Origin: Cyclobacteriaceae bacterium | Lineage (GTDB): Bacteria > Bacteroidota > Bacteroidia > Cytophagales > Cyclobacteriaceae | Length of the DNA: 64,000 nucleotides | Direction: 5' to 3' | NCBI GenBank assembly: GCA_019638235.1 | Contig: JAHBUE010000001.1 | Location: 540,492 to 604,491, forward strand | Shown here: one piece after another, positions 8,731-17,491 of the stretch | Numbering within the stretch: the stretch's first letter is position 1 | Layout: every line of letters begins with the position of its first letter | Translations under genes and position numbers: made by a program | The notes under the pieces: model-generated | Seen by the model: only the letters and a program-made list of their open reading frames with translations | What the model was told of the DNA's origin: nothing | Databases searched by the model: none

Positions 8731-10530
8731 ATGGCCAAAAGACGACTACAAGAACCTTTGCGGGAAGAAGATAAGCGGAAGGTTAATAAAGATTCATTGA
8801 AAAGATTAGCAGGAATTTTCCGGTTTATGCTGCCGCACAAGTGGTTGTTCATTGCCGGATTGATTTGCTTAGTGCTTTCAAGCGCTACGGTTTTATCGTT
8901 TCCCTATTTGGCGGGGCAGTTGCTTGACCTCGCTTCAGGAAAGACCATTCCTTACTTCACTACCATTAACCAGGTTGCGCTTACCCTGTTGGCTATATTA
9001 ATTGTGCAGGGTTTCTTTTCGTATATGCGGGTGTACACGTTTTCTGTTACAACCGAACGAACCCTTGCAGACTTACGACAACACGTTTTTCAAAAGATTG
9101 TTTGGCTACCGCTTTCCTTCTTTGACAACCGCAGAGTAGGTGAACTGATGAGCCGTATAACATCTGATGTGGGGACGCTTCAGGATACATTCACGACCAC
9201 AATGGCCGAGTTACTCCGGCAGTCGTTAACCTTGGTTATCGGTACGGCTATTATTTCTTTTATCGCTCCGCAACTTACTGTTTTCATGTTGCTCACGTTT
9301 CCGGTGCTGGTTATTTTCGCGTTGATTTTCGGAAAAAGTATTCGCAAGCTTTCGCGAAAAACACAAGACAAGCTTGCGGAGGCAAATGTTATTGTTGAAG
9401 AGTCGCTGCAAACCATTCAGGTAGTGAAAGCCTTCACCAACGAAGCGTTTGAGTTGTTGCGCTTTAAAAAATCGCTGAACGAAGTTGTGCAGGTAGCTAT
9501 CCGCACTGCAAAATATCGGGGCTTATTTGTTTCGTTTGTAATCCTTGCGCTGTTTGGCGGTATTGTATTAGTAGGCTGGTATGGCGCGTGGTTAGTGCAG
9601 AGTAATTTACTTTCGGTAGGCGAGTTATTCTCATTTATCATTTACACCTCTTTCATTGGCGGCTCGATTGCGGGACTTGGCGACCTGTACACACAACTTC
9701 AACGCTCCATTGGCGCTTCTGAACGGCTGTTGGAAATCCTCGACCAGAAAGATGAAGAAGAACTTCCTGCTACGGTAGCGCCAAGGCTATCCGGTGATAT
9801 TGTGTTTAATGAGGTTAACTTTTCGTACCCTACGCGCCCCGATTTTCCGGTGTTGAAAGATTTAAACTTTCACATCCGCGCAGGTGAAAAAATTGCGCTG
9901 GTAGGGCAGAGCGGTTCAGGAAAATCTACCATTATTAATTTATTGCTTCGCTTCTACCCGGTGCAAACGGGTTCCATAGAAGCGGAAGGATTAAGTATTC
10001 AATCCTTCAGCCTGACGGACTATCGGAAAAACATTGGCATTGTACCCCAGGAGGTTATCCTGTTTGGAGGAACCATTCGCGAAAACATTGCCTATGGAAA
10101 CCCCGGTGCTTCATTTGAAGCTATCCGGTTAGCTGCACAAAAAGCCAGCGCATTGGATTTTATAGAAAGTTTCCCCGAACAGTTTGACACCTTAGTGGGC
10201 GAACGTGGCGTTAAACTTTCGGGCGGTCAACGGCAACGCATTGCCATTGCACGGGCTATCTTAAAAAATCCTTCAATTTTGGTTTTAGATGAGGCCACCA
10301 GTTCATTGGATTCTCAATCGGAATACTTAGTGCAGCAAGCGCTGGATAAACTTATGGAGGGGAGAACCACTATAATCATTGCACACCGGTTAAGTACAAT
10401 AAAAAAAGTTGACCGTATCTTTGTAATCAACCAGGGTATGCTTGCAGAAGTGGGCTCACATGCAGAACTTACACAGGTAAACAATGGTTTATATAGCAAC
10501 CTGCTAAAAATGCAACTTCACGAACAATGA
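8731..10530 (+). CDS. ABC transporter ATP-binding/permease, MsbA-type exporter
   Basis: This 599-aa half-transporter has a six-helix type IV exporter domain (residues about 30-330) fused to an ABC ATPase. Walker A GQSGSGKST lies near residue 392, the Q-loop VPQE near 440, the signature LSGGQ near 496, Walker B ILVLDEATSS near 517 and the switch His in IIAHRLSTI. An X-loop-type GERGVKLSGG is present, as in lipid and drug exporters. MsbA-like lipid A flippases and multidrug exporters look alike at this level, so the substrate is open. It overlaps the Fur-family gene by 4 nt (ATGA). Confidence 0.92.
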   Translation: MAKRRLQEPLREEDKRKVNKDSLKRLAGIFRFMLPHKWLFIAGLICLVLSSATVLSFPYLAGQLLDLASGKTIPYFTTINQVALTLLAILIVQGFFSYMRVYTFSVTTERTLADLRQHVFQKIVWLPLSFFDNRRVGELMSRITSDVGTLQDTFTTTMAELLRQSLTLVIGTAIISFIAPQLTVFMLLTFPVLVIFALIFGKSIRKLSRKTQDKLAEANVIVEESLQTIQVVKAFTNEAFELLRFKKSLNEVVQVAIRTAKYRGLFVSFVILALFGGIVLVGWYGAWLVQSNLLSVGELFSFIIYTSFIGGSIAGLGDLYTQLQRSIGASERLLEILDQKDEEELPATVAPRLSGDIVFNEVNFSYPTRPDFPVLKDLNFHIRAGEKIALVGQSGSGKSTIINLLLRFYPVQTGSIEAEGLSIQSFSLTDYRKNIGIVPQEVILFGGTIRENIAYGNPGASFEAIRLAAQKASALDFIESFPEQFDTLVGERGVKLSGGQRQRIAIARAILKNPSILVLDEATSSLDSQSEYLVQQALDKLMEGRTTIIIAHRLSTIKKVDRIFVINQGMLAEVGSHAELTQVNNGLYSNLLKMQLHEQ

Positions 10531-10937
10531 ACGGCTCGCCCCAGCTATTAAAAGAATTTAAACTTCGGTCAACCCCCAGCCGGAAGGCCATTTTGAATTT
10601 CTTTTTAAAAAAGAACTACGCGCTTGCCCATGCCGACATTGAAAAGGGTATCCCCGCCAGTTTTGACCGGGTTACGGTTTACCGCACCCTGAAAACATTC
10701 TTAGACAAGGGCCTTATCCATAAAGTGTTAGACGATGAGGGGGCTTTAAAGTATGCCCTGTGTACGGAAGCCTGCACCATAGCCGGCCATCATCACGACC
10801 ATGTTCATTTTAAGTGTACCCAATGCGGGCAAACCAATTGTCTGAATATAGATGTTCCGCAAATAAAGCTACCGAAAGGCTACCAGGCCGGTGAGATTAA
10901 CCTGCTGATACAAGGTGTGTGCTCCGGTTGTAGCTAA
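10527..10937 (+). CDS. Fur-family metal-responsive transcriptional regulator
   Basis: The 136-aa protein has a winged-helix DNA-binding domain (about residues 1-80, with FDRVTVYRTLKTF as the recognition-helix region) and a metal-binding dimerisation domain. The C-terminal half carries HHHDHVHF and the structural zinc pairs CTQCG and CSGC, so it can bind a structural zinc and a sensing metal. It is shorter than typical Fur (about 150 aa) and fits Zur- or Fur-like Bacteroidota regulators; which metal it senses is not decided by sequence. It overlaps the ABC exporter gene by 4 nt, so that gene may be co-regulated. Confidence 0.88.
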   Translation: MNGSPQLLKEFKLRSTPSRKAILNFFLKKNYALAHADIEKGIPASFDRVTVYRTLKTFLDKGLIHKVLDDEGALKYALCTEACTIAGHHHDHVHFKCTQCGQTNCLNIDVPQIKLPKGYQAGEINLLIQGVCSGCS

Positions 10938-10985
10938 GGGTAATTACCTTCTCCGGGTAAGTGTTATAAATAGCCATTTGCAGTT

Positions 10986-11014
10986 TTTGAGTTAGAAAAA
11001 TAATTGTACTTTTG
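10986..11014 (+). promoter_or_regulatory. Bacteroidota promoter upstream of terC
   Basis: TTTG (10986-10989), a 17-bp spacer and TACTTTTG (11007-11014) fit the Bacteroidota -33/-7 pattern. Transcription would start near 11018, about 70 bp before the predicted terC start. Confidence 0.65.
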
Positions 11015-11086
11015 AGACCTTCGGGTTACCCTATTTGCTGATTATTAGCGGGTTAGGTTGCTTGGAAGAAAGAAACGGAAAGCCAG

Positions 11087-12112
11087 TTGCATAACCCTCT
11101 AAATATCCTTCTGATCTCGCTCTTCGAAGGGCACGACAATGAAATGTTGTTGTTTGCCCTGTTCGGGATAGTCATTGTTATTTTCCTGATTGTGGATTTA
11201 GGGGTTTTCAATAAAGACGCTCATAAAATCACCACCAAATCGGCCTTGTGGCAATCTATTTTCTGGGTTTTTGTTTCTACCCTGTTTGGTCTGCTCATTT
11301 ACTTTATGGGGCCTTATGCCTACCTGGAAAAGGGCGTAGAGAAATTTATAAGCGGAACGGATGCCGGTCTCCTTTACTTTTCTGCTTACCTGACGGAGAA
11401 GGCTCTGTCTATCGATAACATTTTTGTTATTCTGCTTATCCTGAAATATTTCAGGGTTGATGAAGCGTATTATCATAAGATACTTTTCTGGGGAATATTG
11501 GGCGCCATTGTTTTCCGGGCGGTGTTCATTTTTGTGGGCGCATACCTTATCCATCAGTTCCATTGGATACTGTACATCTTCGGGGTGTTTTTAATTTATT
11601 CGGGTATCCGCATTTATTTTGAAGACGGGGATGAAAAGATAGAACCGGAGAAAAATCCAATTCTTAGAATTTGCAAACGATACCTGCCTATCTCACTTGA
11701 TGATCGTGGAGGAAAATTTGTTTTCTTCGATAAGGGAAAACTTTTCTTCACACCGTTGTTCCTGGTGATTGTTTTGATTGAAACAACAGACTTGATTTTC
11801 GCGGTTGACTCTATTCCGGCAGCGTTCGCTATTACTACCAACGAATTTTTAATTTATACTTCAAACATTTTTGCCGTGCTCGGCTTACGCGCCATGTTCT
11901 TCCTGCTGGCGGGTATCATTGATAAGTTCTATTTGTTACAAAAAGGCTTATCTATCATTTTGTTTTTCATTGGCGCGAAAATGCTGCTTGAAATCGTAGA
12001 TGTTAAAATCAGTGTTTACCTTTCCTTTAGCGTTATCATAGCAACACTGATTCTCTCCGTTCTCTTCTCGGTTATTGTTCCGCGCAAAGCGGAAGCTGAA
12101 AAAGAAGACTAA
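11087..12112 (+). CDS. TerC family integral membrane protein
   Basis: TerC-family proteins (here 341 aa from TTG 11087) are multi-pass membrane proteins linked to tellurite resistance and metal (Mn) homeostasis or export. About nine hydrophobic segments are visible. The family's conserved acidic intramembrane motifs are present: EKALSIDNIFVI in the first half and ETTDLIFAVDSIPAAFAIT in the second. ATG 11144 would remove 19 poorly conserved residues and is an alternative start. A good promoter precedes it. The 3' end overlaps by 4 nt the convergent LETM1/TerB-type gene. Confidence 0.9.
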   Translation: MHNPLNILLISLFEGHDNEMLLFALFGIVIVIFLIVDLGVFNKDAHKITTKSALWQSIFWVFVSTLFGLLIYFMGPYAYLEKGVEKFISGTDAGLLYFSAYLTEKALSIDNIFVILLILKYFRVDEAYYHKILFWGILGAIVFRAVFIFVGAYLIHQFHWILYIFGVFLIYSGIRIYFEDGDEKIEPEKNPILRICKRYLPISLDDRGGKFVFFDKGKLFFTPLFLVIVLIETTDLIFAVDSIPAAFAITTNEFLIYTSNIFAVLGLRAMFFLLAGIIDKFYLLQKGLSIILFFIGAKMLLEIVDVKISVYLSFSVIIATLILSVLFSVIVPRKAEAEKED

Positions 12113-13392
12113 CTCTGTTTATCGAAATAGGTGTCCTTGTCGAAGAAGAAGATGTCGCGAGGCAGTATCTTCATTAAGATGGACAAGGTTAAAAACCGCT
12201 GTGGCAATGTTACGATGGCAAATGTGGGAATCGTCCGCAGTGCATTCAATAGTTGCTCCTGTACTTTTTCCGATTCGGCAAGAGTAAGTTCCTGCGCACG
12301 GGCTTTTTCTAACAGGGCTACTAACGCGCTGCTCTCCTGCACTTCCCGTATCAACCGGCTTTTGTTTCTTTCAGCCAGTTTAGATACTCTCTCCATGTAA
12401 TGCTCGCTTACACGCTCGTAATCCTGCTTATCCTGTAAATATTCAAGGTGTGTCCAGTGCTCCAACACAAATCCCTCAATCGCAATCATGCTGTATTCCA
12501 AATCATCTTCGGTAAAGCCGAGGTAATCGGCAAAGTATCGCAAAAATACCTGTTCAGCTTTTTTAACTTTCCGGTCGGCCCATGTGGTAAGGATGGCTAT
12601 TTCCAAAAAGTATTTTTTCAAAATCCAGGAATTTTCAGCGGGCAGATTTATCTCATCCACGCTCACGCCCTTGTTGAAAATCATCAGCGCTTCTCTTCGT
12701 TTCTCTGGGGGCAATTCGGTTCCCTGCAGAAAATACTCCAACATCCTTTTTTCTTCATAGTTAAGAACCTGATCGGAGTGTGCGGCTACTGCTATCACTT
12801 TGATTACCGAAAACCGTAACTCTTCGCGCTCATAGCGAAAGAAATCCGCAACGATCCGGTCAGCGTTGGTGTGTATCCACTGCCCGAAAATATAGACATC
12901 CAAAAACAACAAGCTGTTGTGGAAAAAGCTGCTCCAGAAATTTCCTTTAAACGAAACAGCACGGTTAACACGCTTTTCTAATATTCGTTCAGCCAGATCA
13001 ACAGCCGACCGTTTCTTTCCAAAAATCGTCCGGGTAGGCGTAGCCAGTTCGGGATAAATATTGTTGTAGAAACTTCCTATGCTTTCCAGCGATTGCACAA
13101 ACACTTCGGAAATTTCTTCATGAGAATTAAGCGGTTTGTTGTGGTAAACAAGCGAACTGCTGATGAGACTTTCCGCCAGCAAAATTTTCATCCTGTCTTT
13201 CTCATCCCAATTCTCAGCTAACGGATGATCAATTTTTCCAACAGACTGACCATACATAAGACCCGTAGGGTGCATAATCCTGTAAAGGGATTGCTCAGGG
13301 TGAGAAGCTGGCTTCTCATGGGTTAAGTCTTTAAATAACTCTTTTCTGAACTCAAGGTATTCTTTGAGCCATCCTTTTTCACGAGGCCTCAT
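12109..13392 (-). CDS. LETM1-related protein with TerB-like region
   Basis: The 427-aa product is soluble and largely helical. Residues about 190-300 resemble a TerB-like helical domain (for example VAAHSDQVLNYEEKRMLEYFL), with a second similar stretch (LTTWADRKVKKAEQVFLRYF) following. The C terminus PQRFLTLSILMKILPRDIF resembles the LETM1 family core. Bacteroidota proteins of this architecture are labelled LETM1-related, with a proposed biofilm association, but the biochemical role is unknown. It converges on terC with a 4-nt overlap, and a second TerB-like gene lies at 17065. Confidence 0.72.
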   Translation of the reverse strand: MRPREKGWLKEYLEFRKELFKDLTHEKPASHPEQSLYRIMHPTGLMYGQSVGKIDHPLAENWDEKDRMKILLAESLISSSLVYHNKPLNSHEEISEVFVQSLESIGSFYNNIYPELATPTRTIFGKKRSAVDLAERILEKRVNRAVSFKGNFWSSFFHNSLLFLDVYIFGQWIHTNADRIVADFFRYEREELRFSVIKVIAVAAHSDQVLNYEEKRMLEYFLQGTELPPEKRREALMIFNKGVSVDEINLPAENSWILKKYFLEIAILTTWADRKVKKAEQVFLRYFADYLGFTEDDLEYSMIAIEGFVLEHWTHLEYLQDKQDYERVSEHYMERVSKLAERNKSRLIREVQESSALVALLEKARAQELTLAESEKVQEQLLNALRTIPTFAIVTLPQRFLTLSILMKILPRDIFFFDKDTYFDKQS

Positions 13393-13440
13393 AGTTATGA
13401 AATCGATTTCGGACTTGAATATAGGGCTTTTTACGAAAAT

Positions 13441-13956
13441 TTATGCCTCTGCATCACGCCAACCCTTCTTTTCTATCGATTTTGCGGCAGATTCTACCTT
13501 TACCTGGAGCAATTTCTTGAATTTATCAAGGCGGTTGGCCACCTGCTTATCGTGGCTGCCCACAATTTGCGCGGCTAATATTCCGGCATTTCTGGCCCCG
13601 TTCAGGGCTACTGTTGCTACCGGCACTCCTGCCGGCATTTGTAATATGGAGAGCACTGAATCCCACCCATCTATTGAGTTTGAGGATTTAACCGGCACCC
13701 CGATTACAGGCAGCGAAGTAATGGCTGCCACCATGCCCGGCAAATGGGCTGCCCCACCGGCACCGGCAATAATTACTTTCAGTCCACGCTTGCGTGCTTC
13801 CTGTGCATACGATACCATCCGCATGGGCGTGCGGTGTGCCGATACAACCGTAAGCTCGTATGCTACATTCAATTCTTCCAATGCTTCGGCAGCCTCTTTC
13901 ATGATTTTTAAATCAGATTGGCTGCCCATGATGATACCCACTGCCGGCTTTGTCAT
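13441..13956 (-). CDS. purE: N5-carboxyaminoimidazole ribonucleotide mutase
   Basis: PurE class I (171 aa) moves the carboxylate of N5-CAIR to C4 in purine synthesis. The N-terminal [10 protein letters not shown], the SAHRTP active-site loop with its catalytic His, and [15 protein letters not shown] are intact, followed by [17 protein letters not shown]. Its ATG overlaps the purK stop by 4 nt, giving the classical purK-purE pair in which PurK product feeds PurE. The C-terminal tail after residue 150 is variable in the family. Confidence 0.96.
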   Translation of the reverse strand: MTKPAVGIIMGSQSDLKIMKEAAEALEELNVAYELTVVSAHRTPMRMVSYAQEARKRGLKVIIAGAGGAAHLPGMVAAITSLPVIGVPVKSSNSIDGWDSVLSILQMPAGVPVATVALNGARNAGILAAQIVGSHDKQVANRLDKFKKLLQVKVESAAKSIEKKGWRDAEA

Positions 13957-15092
13957 GCGATAACGTTAAGTGTGTTCTTCACAAAGTTAGCCTTCTCTTT
14001 CAATGAATCGATATTGTTATCAATGATTGTTACATGCCCCATCTTCCGGAAAGGCTTGGTGTTCTTCTTTCCATACAAATGCACGTACACACCCCGCACA
14101 TTTACAACCTCTTCAAAACCTTCATAACGGGCTGGGCCGGTGTGACCTTCGCTTCCGAGGAGGTTAACCATAGCGCTTGGAATTAACACATCAGTATTGC
14201 CAAGCGGAAGCCCGATAATAGCCCGCAAATGTTGTTCGTATTGAGAGGTAACGTTGGCTTCAATGGTTTGATGACCGCTGTTGTGCGGGCGTGGTGCAAT
14301 TTCATTAACCAACACCTCTCCGTTTTTTGTAACAAACATTTCAACGGCAAGCAATCCTACCAGGCCAAGTGTTTCAATTACCTTACGGGCAATCCGGTCG
14401 GCTTGCTGTGCAACTTCCGGTTTTATTTCTGCCGGAGAGAAAAGATACTCCACTAAGTTGTGTTCGGGGTGAAACACCATTTCAACCGGGGGAAACGTTT
14501 TTACCTCACCGTTGGCATTACGTGCAACGATAACCGCAATCTCTTTTTCAAAATCAATAAGTTTTTCCAACAGGCCGGGGGCATCAAATGCTTTTTCTAT
14601 GTCGGCCTGGGTTTTTATAATTTGTACCCCGCGACCATCATATCCTTCCCTGCCCAGTTTATGAACAGCAGGTAAGAAAGCCTGGTGTTGCTTTACATCT
14701 TCACGGGTTTCGGTAAGAATAAATTCTGCTGTGGGAATGTTGTTCTCCTGGTAAAATTTCTTTTGACTTCGTTTATCCTGGATAAGCTCAATGGCTTCCG
14801 GTTGCGGATAAACCCGCTTACCCTGCCGGGCAAGCTCTTTTAACGCTTGTGTGTTTACGTTTTCTATTTCGATAGTGATGATGTCGCAGCTTTGCGCAAA
14901 CCGCATTACCGTTTCGTAATCGGTTAGCTTCCCGACCTCAAATTCAGCGAGACCCTTGCAAGGCGCTTCCGGGTCTGGGTCGAGAATTTTAAAGGAGAGG
15001 TTATAATCAATACCCGACTGGATGAGCATGCGGCCAAGTTGGCCCCCGCCTAATATGCCGATAGTAAAATTTTGTTGAAATGCTTTTTTCAA
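13953..15092 (-). CDS. purK: N5-carboxyaminoimidazole ribonucleotide synthase
   Basis: PurK (379 aa from TTG 15092) is an ATP-grasp enzyme that makes N5-CAIR from AIR, bicarbonate and ATP. The N-terminal [12 protein letters not shown], the ATP-grasp loop [15 protein letters not shown], and the metal/phosphate block [15 protein letters not shown] are diagnostic. An upstream in-frame start at 15170 would add 26 residues lacking family resemblance and would overlap the neighbouring gene's 3' end, so TTG 15092 is preferred; no convincing ATG is available. It is translationally coupled to purE. Confidence 0.93.
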   Translation of the reverse strand: MKKAFQQNFTIGILGGGQLGRMLIQSGIDYNLSFKILDPDPEAPCKGLAEFEVGKLTDYETVMRFAQSCDIITIEIENVNTQALKELARQGKRVYPQPEAIELIQDKRSQKKFYQENNIPTAEFILTETREDVKQHQAFLPAVHKLGREGYDGRGVQIIKTQADIEKAFDAPGLLEKLIDFEKEIAVIVARNANGEVKTFPPVEMVFHPEHNLVEYLFSPAEIKPEVAQQADRIARKVIETLGLVGLLAVEMFVTKNGEVLVNEIAPRPHNSGHQTIEANVTSQYEQHLRAIIGLPLGNTDVLIPSAMVNLLGSEGHTGPARYEGFEEVVNVRGVYVHLYGKKNTKPFRKMGHVTIIDNNIDSLKEKANFVKNTLNVIA

Positions 15093-15156
15093 AGCGATAT
15101 GGTTTTTGTGGGGCAAGTTAGTGTAAACAACGTAACCGGCAATGAAGCGCTGTCTG

Positions 15157-17055
15157 TTACAACATCTCAACCTTAATAATCTGGTCGCCTACTGCAATGC
15201 TATGCACAACATCCATTCCCGAAACCACTTCGGCAAAAATGGTGTAGCGGCCATCCAAATGCGGAGTAGGCGAATGCGTGATAAACCACTGTGTTCCTTC
15301 TGTGTCTTTTCCGGCAGAGGCCATGCCTACCGAGCCTTCCTTGTATCTGCGCATCGAAAACTCCGAGCGAATGGAGTAATCTTCGCTGCCCCAGCCATCG
15401 CCCCGGTTGCAACCGCCCTGGATAACGAAGTTTGGAACCACACGATGAAAATTTTTTCCATCAAAATATCCTGCCTTTGTAAGGTTTAAAAAATTAGCTA
15501 CCGAACCCGGAGCTTCTTCAATAAACAACTGGATAACAATATCTCCTTTTGATGTACTGATGCGCACCTGCTGATTTTGTGGAATGGATTTTACAACTTC
15601 CCAATCGATAGGATGGTTATAATTGTTTGTAACCGGTTTGTCCAATTCGCGGTTTTCAAAGTAAGCTATCGCAGCCTCAAGCGGCTGAAGCGCTTCGTTA
15701 TCGCGTGGCAACGAAAGTTTTGCTTTGGCATCATATAAAAACTGAATGTCGCTGAGTATCTCCTTGTATTTGAGGGCCGGGTTCATTAACGCTCCGGCAA
15801 ACGTACCAATCACGGCAGCATCACCGGTTTGCATACCCGATTGAATGGCATCAATAAATGCTTTTTGCAACGAAGGGTTAAACAACTTGCTCCGGTTCAT
15901 AGCCGCTAATGAAGCCGCAGACGAGGAACGTAACACCGGAGTTGTTGCATTCAGATACTCCTGAACAAATCCGTAAGCCGAAGGGACTTTTCGCAGAGCC
16001 GTGAGCAACGCAGCTTGTTCATAAGGGTTTCCTGATTCCTTAATCAACAAAATAATTTCATCAACGATAGCTTGCGTTGATTCAACATTTGCCAGCACGG
16101 CTTCATACAGGTTTCCTTTTATTCGCCAGTTGGCGGATGACCGCGCCCGTTCAAGCAACGCTGTTTCATTTCCTGTAATATCAAGTTGCACCAATGTTTC
16201 TGCGGCAGCAACGGCAACGTGCTCGTTGGCATCGGTTACCGCTTCCGCTAATACCTGGAAAGCATCCGCCTCAAATACCTGCAACGAACGAACAGCATTT
16301 GCACGCACACGATAATCCGTATCGTGTTGAAATGCTTCTTTTAATGCGGCCAGGCTTTCTGGTGTTTTTATTTTACGCAAGGCCGAGGCAACAGCCATGC
16401 GCACGTAAGCCGATGGGTCGGATTGCAGGCGTTGAAGTAATACGGCTTCCGCCTGATTAATATTTTCGGGCCCGCGACTAAAAAAATGTGCAGCGCCTAT
16501 GCGTGCCTGTTCACTGATTTTTTCGTCAAGCAAAGTAATGGCTTGTTTAACATGCGTTGAATCGGCTTTGCCACGCAACGCCTGCCGGTAAGCCGCCCAT
16601 GAAAACGCTTTTTGTTTTATGGTGTCATTTATCAGGATGGCAGAGGTAACACCCTTACCTGTTTTCCCTAATGATTCAATTATTTCTGCAGATACACTAA
16701 GGTCTTTTTCGGAAACAAGTGCATCCATCAACGCCCAATGAGCGGTTTCTGTTCCCATCTGCCCCAATGCAAACGCTGCGGCTTTTCTTACCGCAGCGTT
16801 TTTATCGAACAACATTTTTCCGAGTTGGTAAAAAACCGTTGTGTCCTGCACGGAAGCAAAGGCTAAGGCTGCGGCTTCTCTGTAAACGGCATTTTCATGC
16901 TGAAAGAAAGTAATCAGGCTATCGGACTGTCTTTTATCCTGGTACTGGGCAATCTTAACCCGCACCGGGTCGGCAAATACATTTGGTTTGGACGTATCTT
17001 TCCCACACGACCACAGGAGTGCGGCCGTAAGTAAACTAAAAATTACTCTATACAT
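15157..17055 (-). CDS. HEAT-repeat lipoprotein fused to a cyclophilin-type peptidyl-prolyl isomerase
   Basis: This 632-aa lipoprotein (lipobox LLWSCG, Cys about residue 17) combines two modules. Residues about 50-440 are a solenoid of HEAT repeats, seen as recurring units such as AVRKAAAFALGQMG and YVRMAVASALRKI. Residues about 485-630 are a cyclophilin domain with FHRVVPNFVIQGG (catalytic Arg and Gln), a GSVGMASAGKDTEGTQWFI block and GRYTIFAEVVSGMDVV. It probably assists folding of periplasmic or outer-membrane clients held by the HEAT scaffold; that role is inferred. It is 9 bp downstream of a TerB-like gene and upstream of purK-purE. Confidence 0.9.
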   Translation of the reverse strand: MYRVIFSLLTAALLWSCGKDTSKPNVFADPVRVKIAQYQDKRQSDSLITFFQHENAVYREAAALAFASVQDTTVFYQLGKMLFDKNAAVRKAAAFALGQMGTETAHWALMDALVSEKDLSVSAEIIESLGKTGKGVTSAILINDTIKQKAFSWAAYRQALRGKADSTHVKQAITLLDEKISEQARIGAAHFFSRGPENINQAEAVLLQRLQSDPSAYVRMAVASALRKIKTPESLAALKEAFQHDTDYRVRANAVRSLQVFEADAFQVLAEAVTDANEHVAVAAAETLVQLDITGNETALLERARSSANWRIKGNLYEAVLANVESTQAIVDEIILLIKESGNPYEQAALLTALRKVPSAYGFVQEYLNATTPVLRSSSAASLAAMNRSKLFNPSLQKAFIDAIQSGMQTGDAAVIGTFAGALMNPALKYKEILSDIQFLYDAKAKLSLPRDNEALQPLEAAIAYFENRELDKPVTNNYNHPIDWEVVKSIPQNQQVRISTSKGDIVIQLFIEEAPGSVANFLNLTKAGYFDGKNFHRVVPNFVIQGGCNRGDGWGSEDYSIRSEFSMRRYKEGSVGMASAGKDTEGTQWFITHSPTPHLDGRYTIFAEVVSGMDVVHSIAVGDQIIKVEML

Positions 17056-17064
17056 GATTTATGT

Positions 17065-17445
17065 TTAAAAGATGGATGAGATTGTTCCGGCTTTCTTCAC
17101 CACGTCATCAAATTCTATCCCTACCAGCCTGATAGAATACAGCAACAGCCTAACTTCTTTGGCATGAACGCGGCCATCTACTTCCGACATTTTGTATAAG
17201 ATGGCGAGCGCTCTTAGTTTCTCTTCATCGGTACAGGCATTTATACTGTCGATACCTTCTTTATAGATATCGCGTTCTTTCTTAATGTCTAAGTCTTTCG
17301 TGAATTGATTGAACAGGGCTTCATCTACTCCTTCTGCCTTACATATACGGTTGAGTGCTTCCCTCTCCCTGTCGTCAATTACACCATCTGCGCTGATAAG
17401 CAAATGAACAAGATGGAGCAAACCTAATTGATAGTTCACGGTCAT
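17065..17445 (-). CDS. TerB-like domain protein
   Basis: The 126-aa soluble helical protein has the TerB-type pattern of two related halves: HLLISADGVIDDREREAL near the N terminus and KMSEVDGRVHAKEVRLL near the C terminus, each with the acidic DG-D/E turn characteristic of TerB-like proteins. Such domains often accompany membrane or stress proteins, and their molecular role is not established. It lies 46 bp after the feoB stop and 9 bp before the HEAT/cyclophilin gene. The window also has TerC and a larger TerB/LETM1-type protein. Confidence 0.75.
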   Translation of the reverse strand: MTVNYQLGLLHLVHLLISADGVIDDREREALNRICKAEGVDEALFNQFTKDLDIKKERDIYKEGIDSINACTDEEKLRALAILYKMSEVDGRVHAKEVRLLLYSIRLVGIEFDDVVKKAGTISSIF

Positions 17446-17491
17446 AGTGGTTGTTTAACCTCTAAATATAAATGAAATCTCCGTAATCGCT

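Noticed and set aside
8731..10530. Calling the exporter MsbA outright
   Set aside because: Lipid A flippases and multidrug half-transporters share these motifs; no LPS gene is adjacent.
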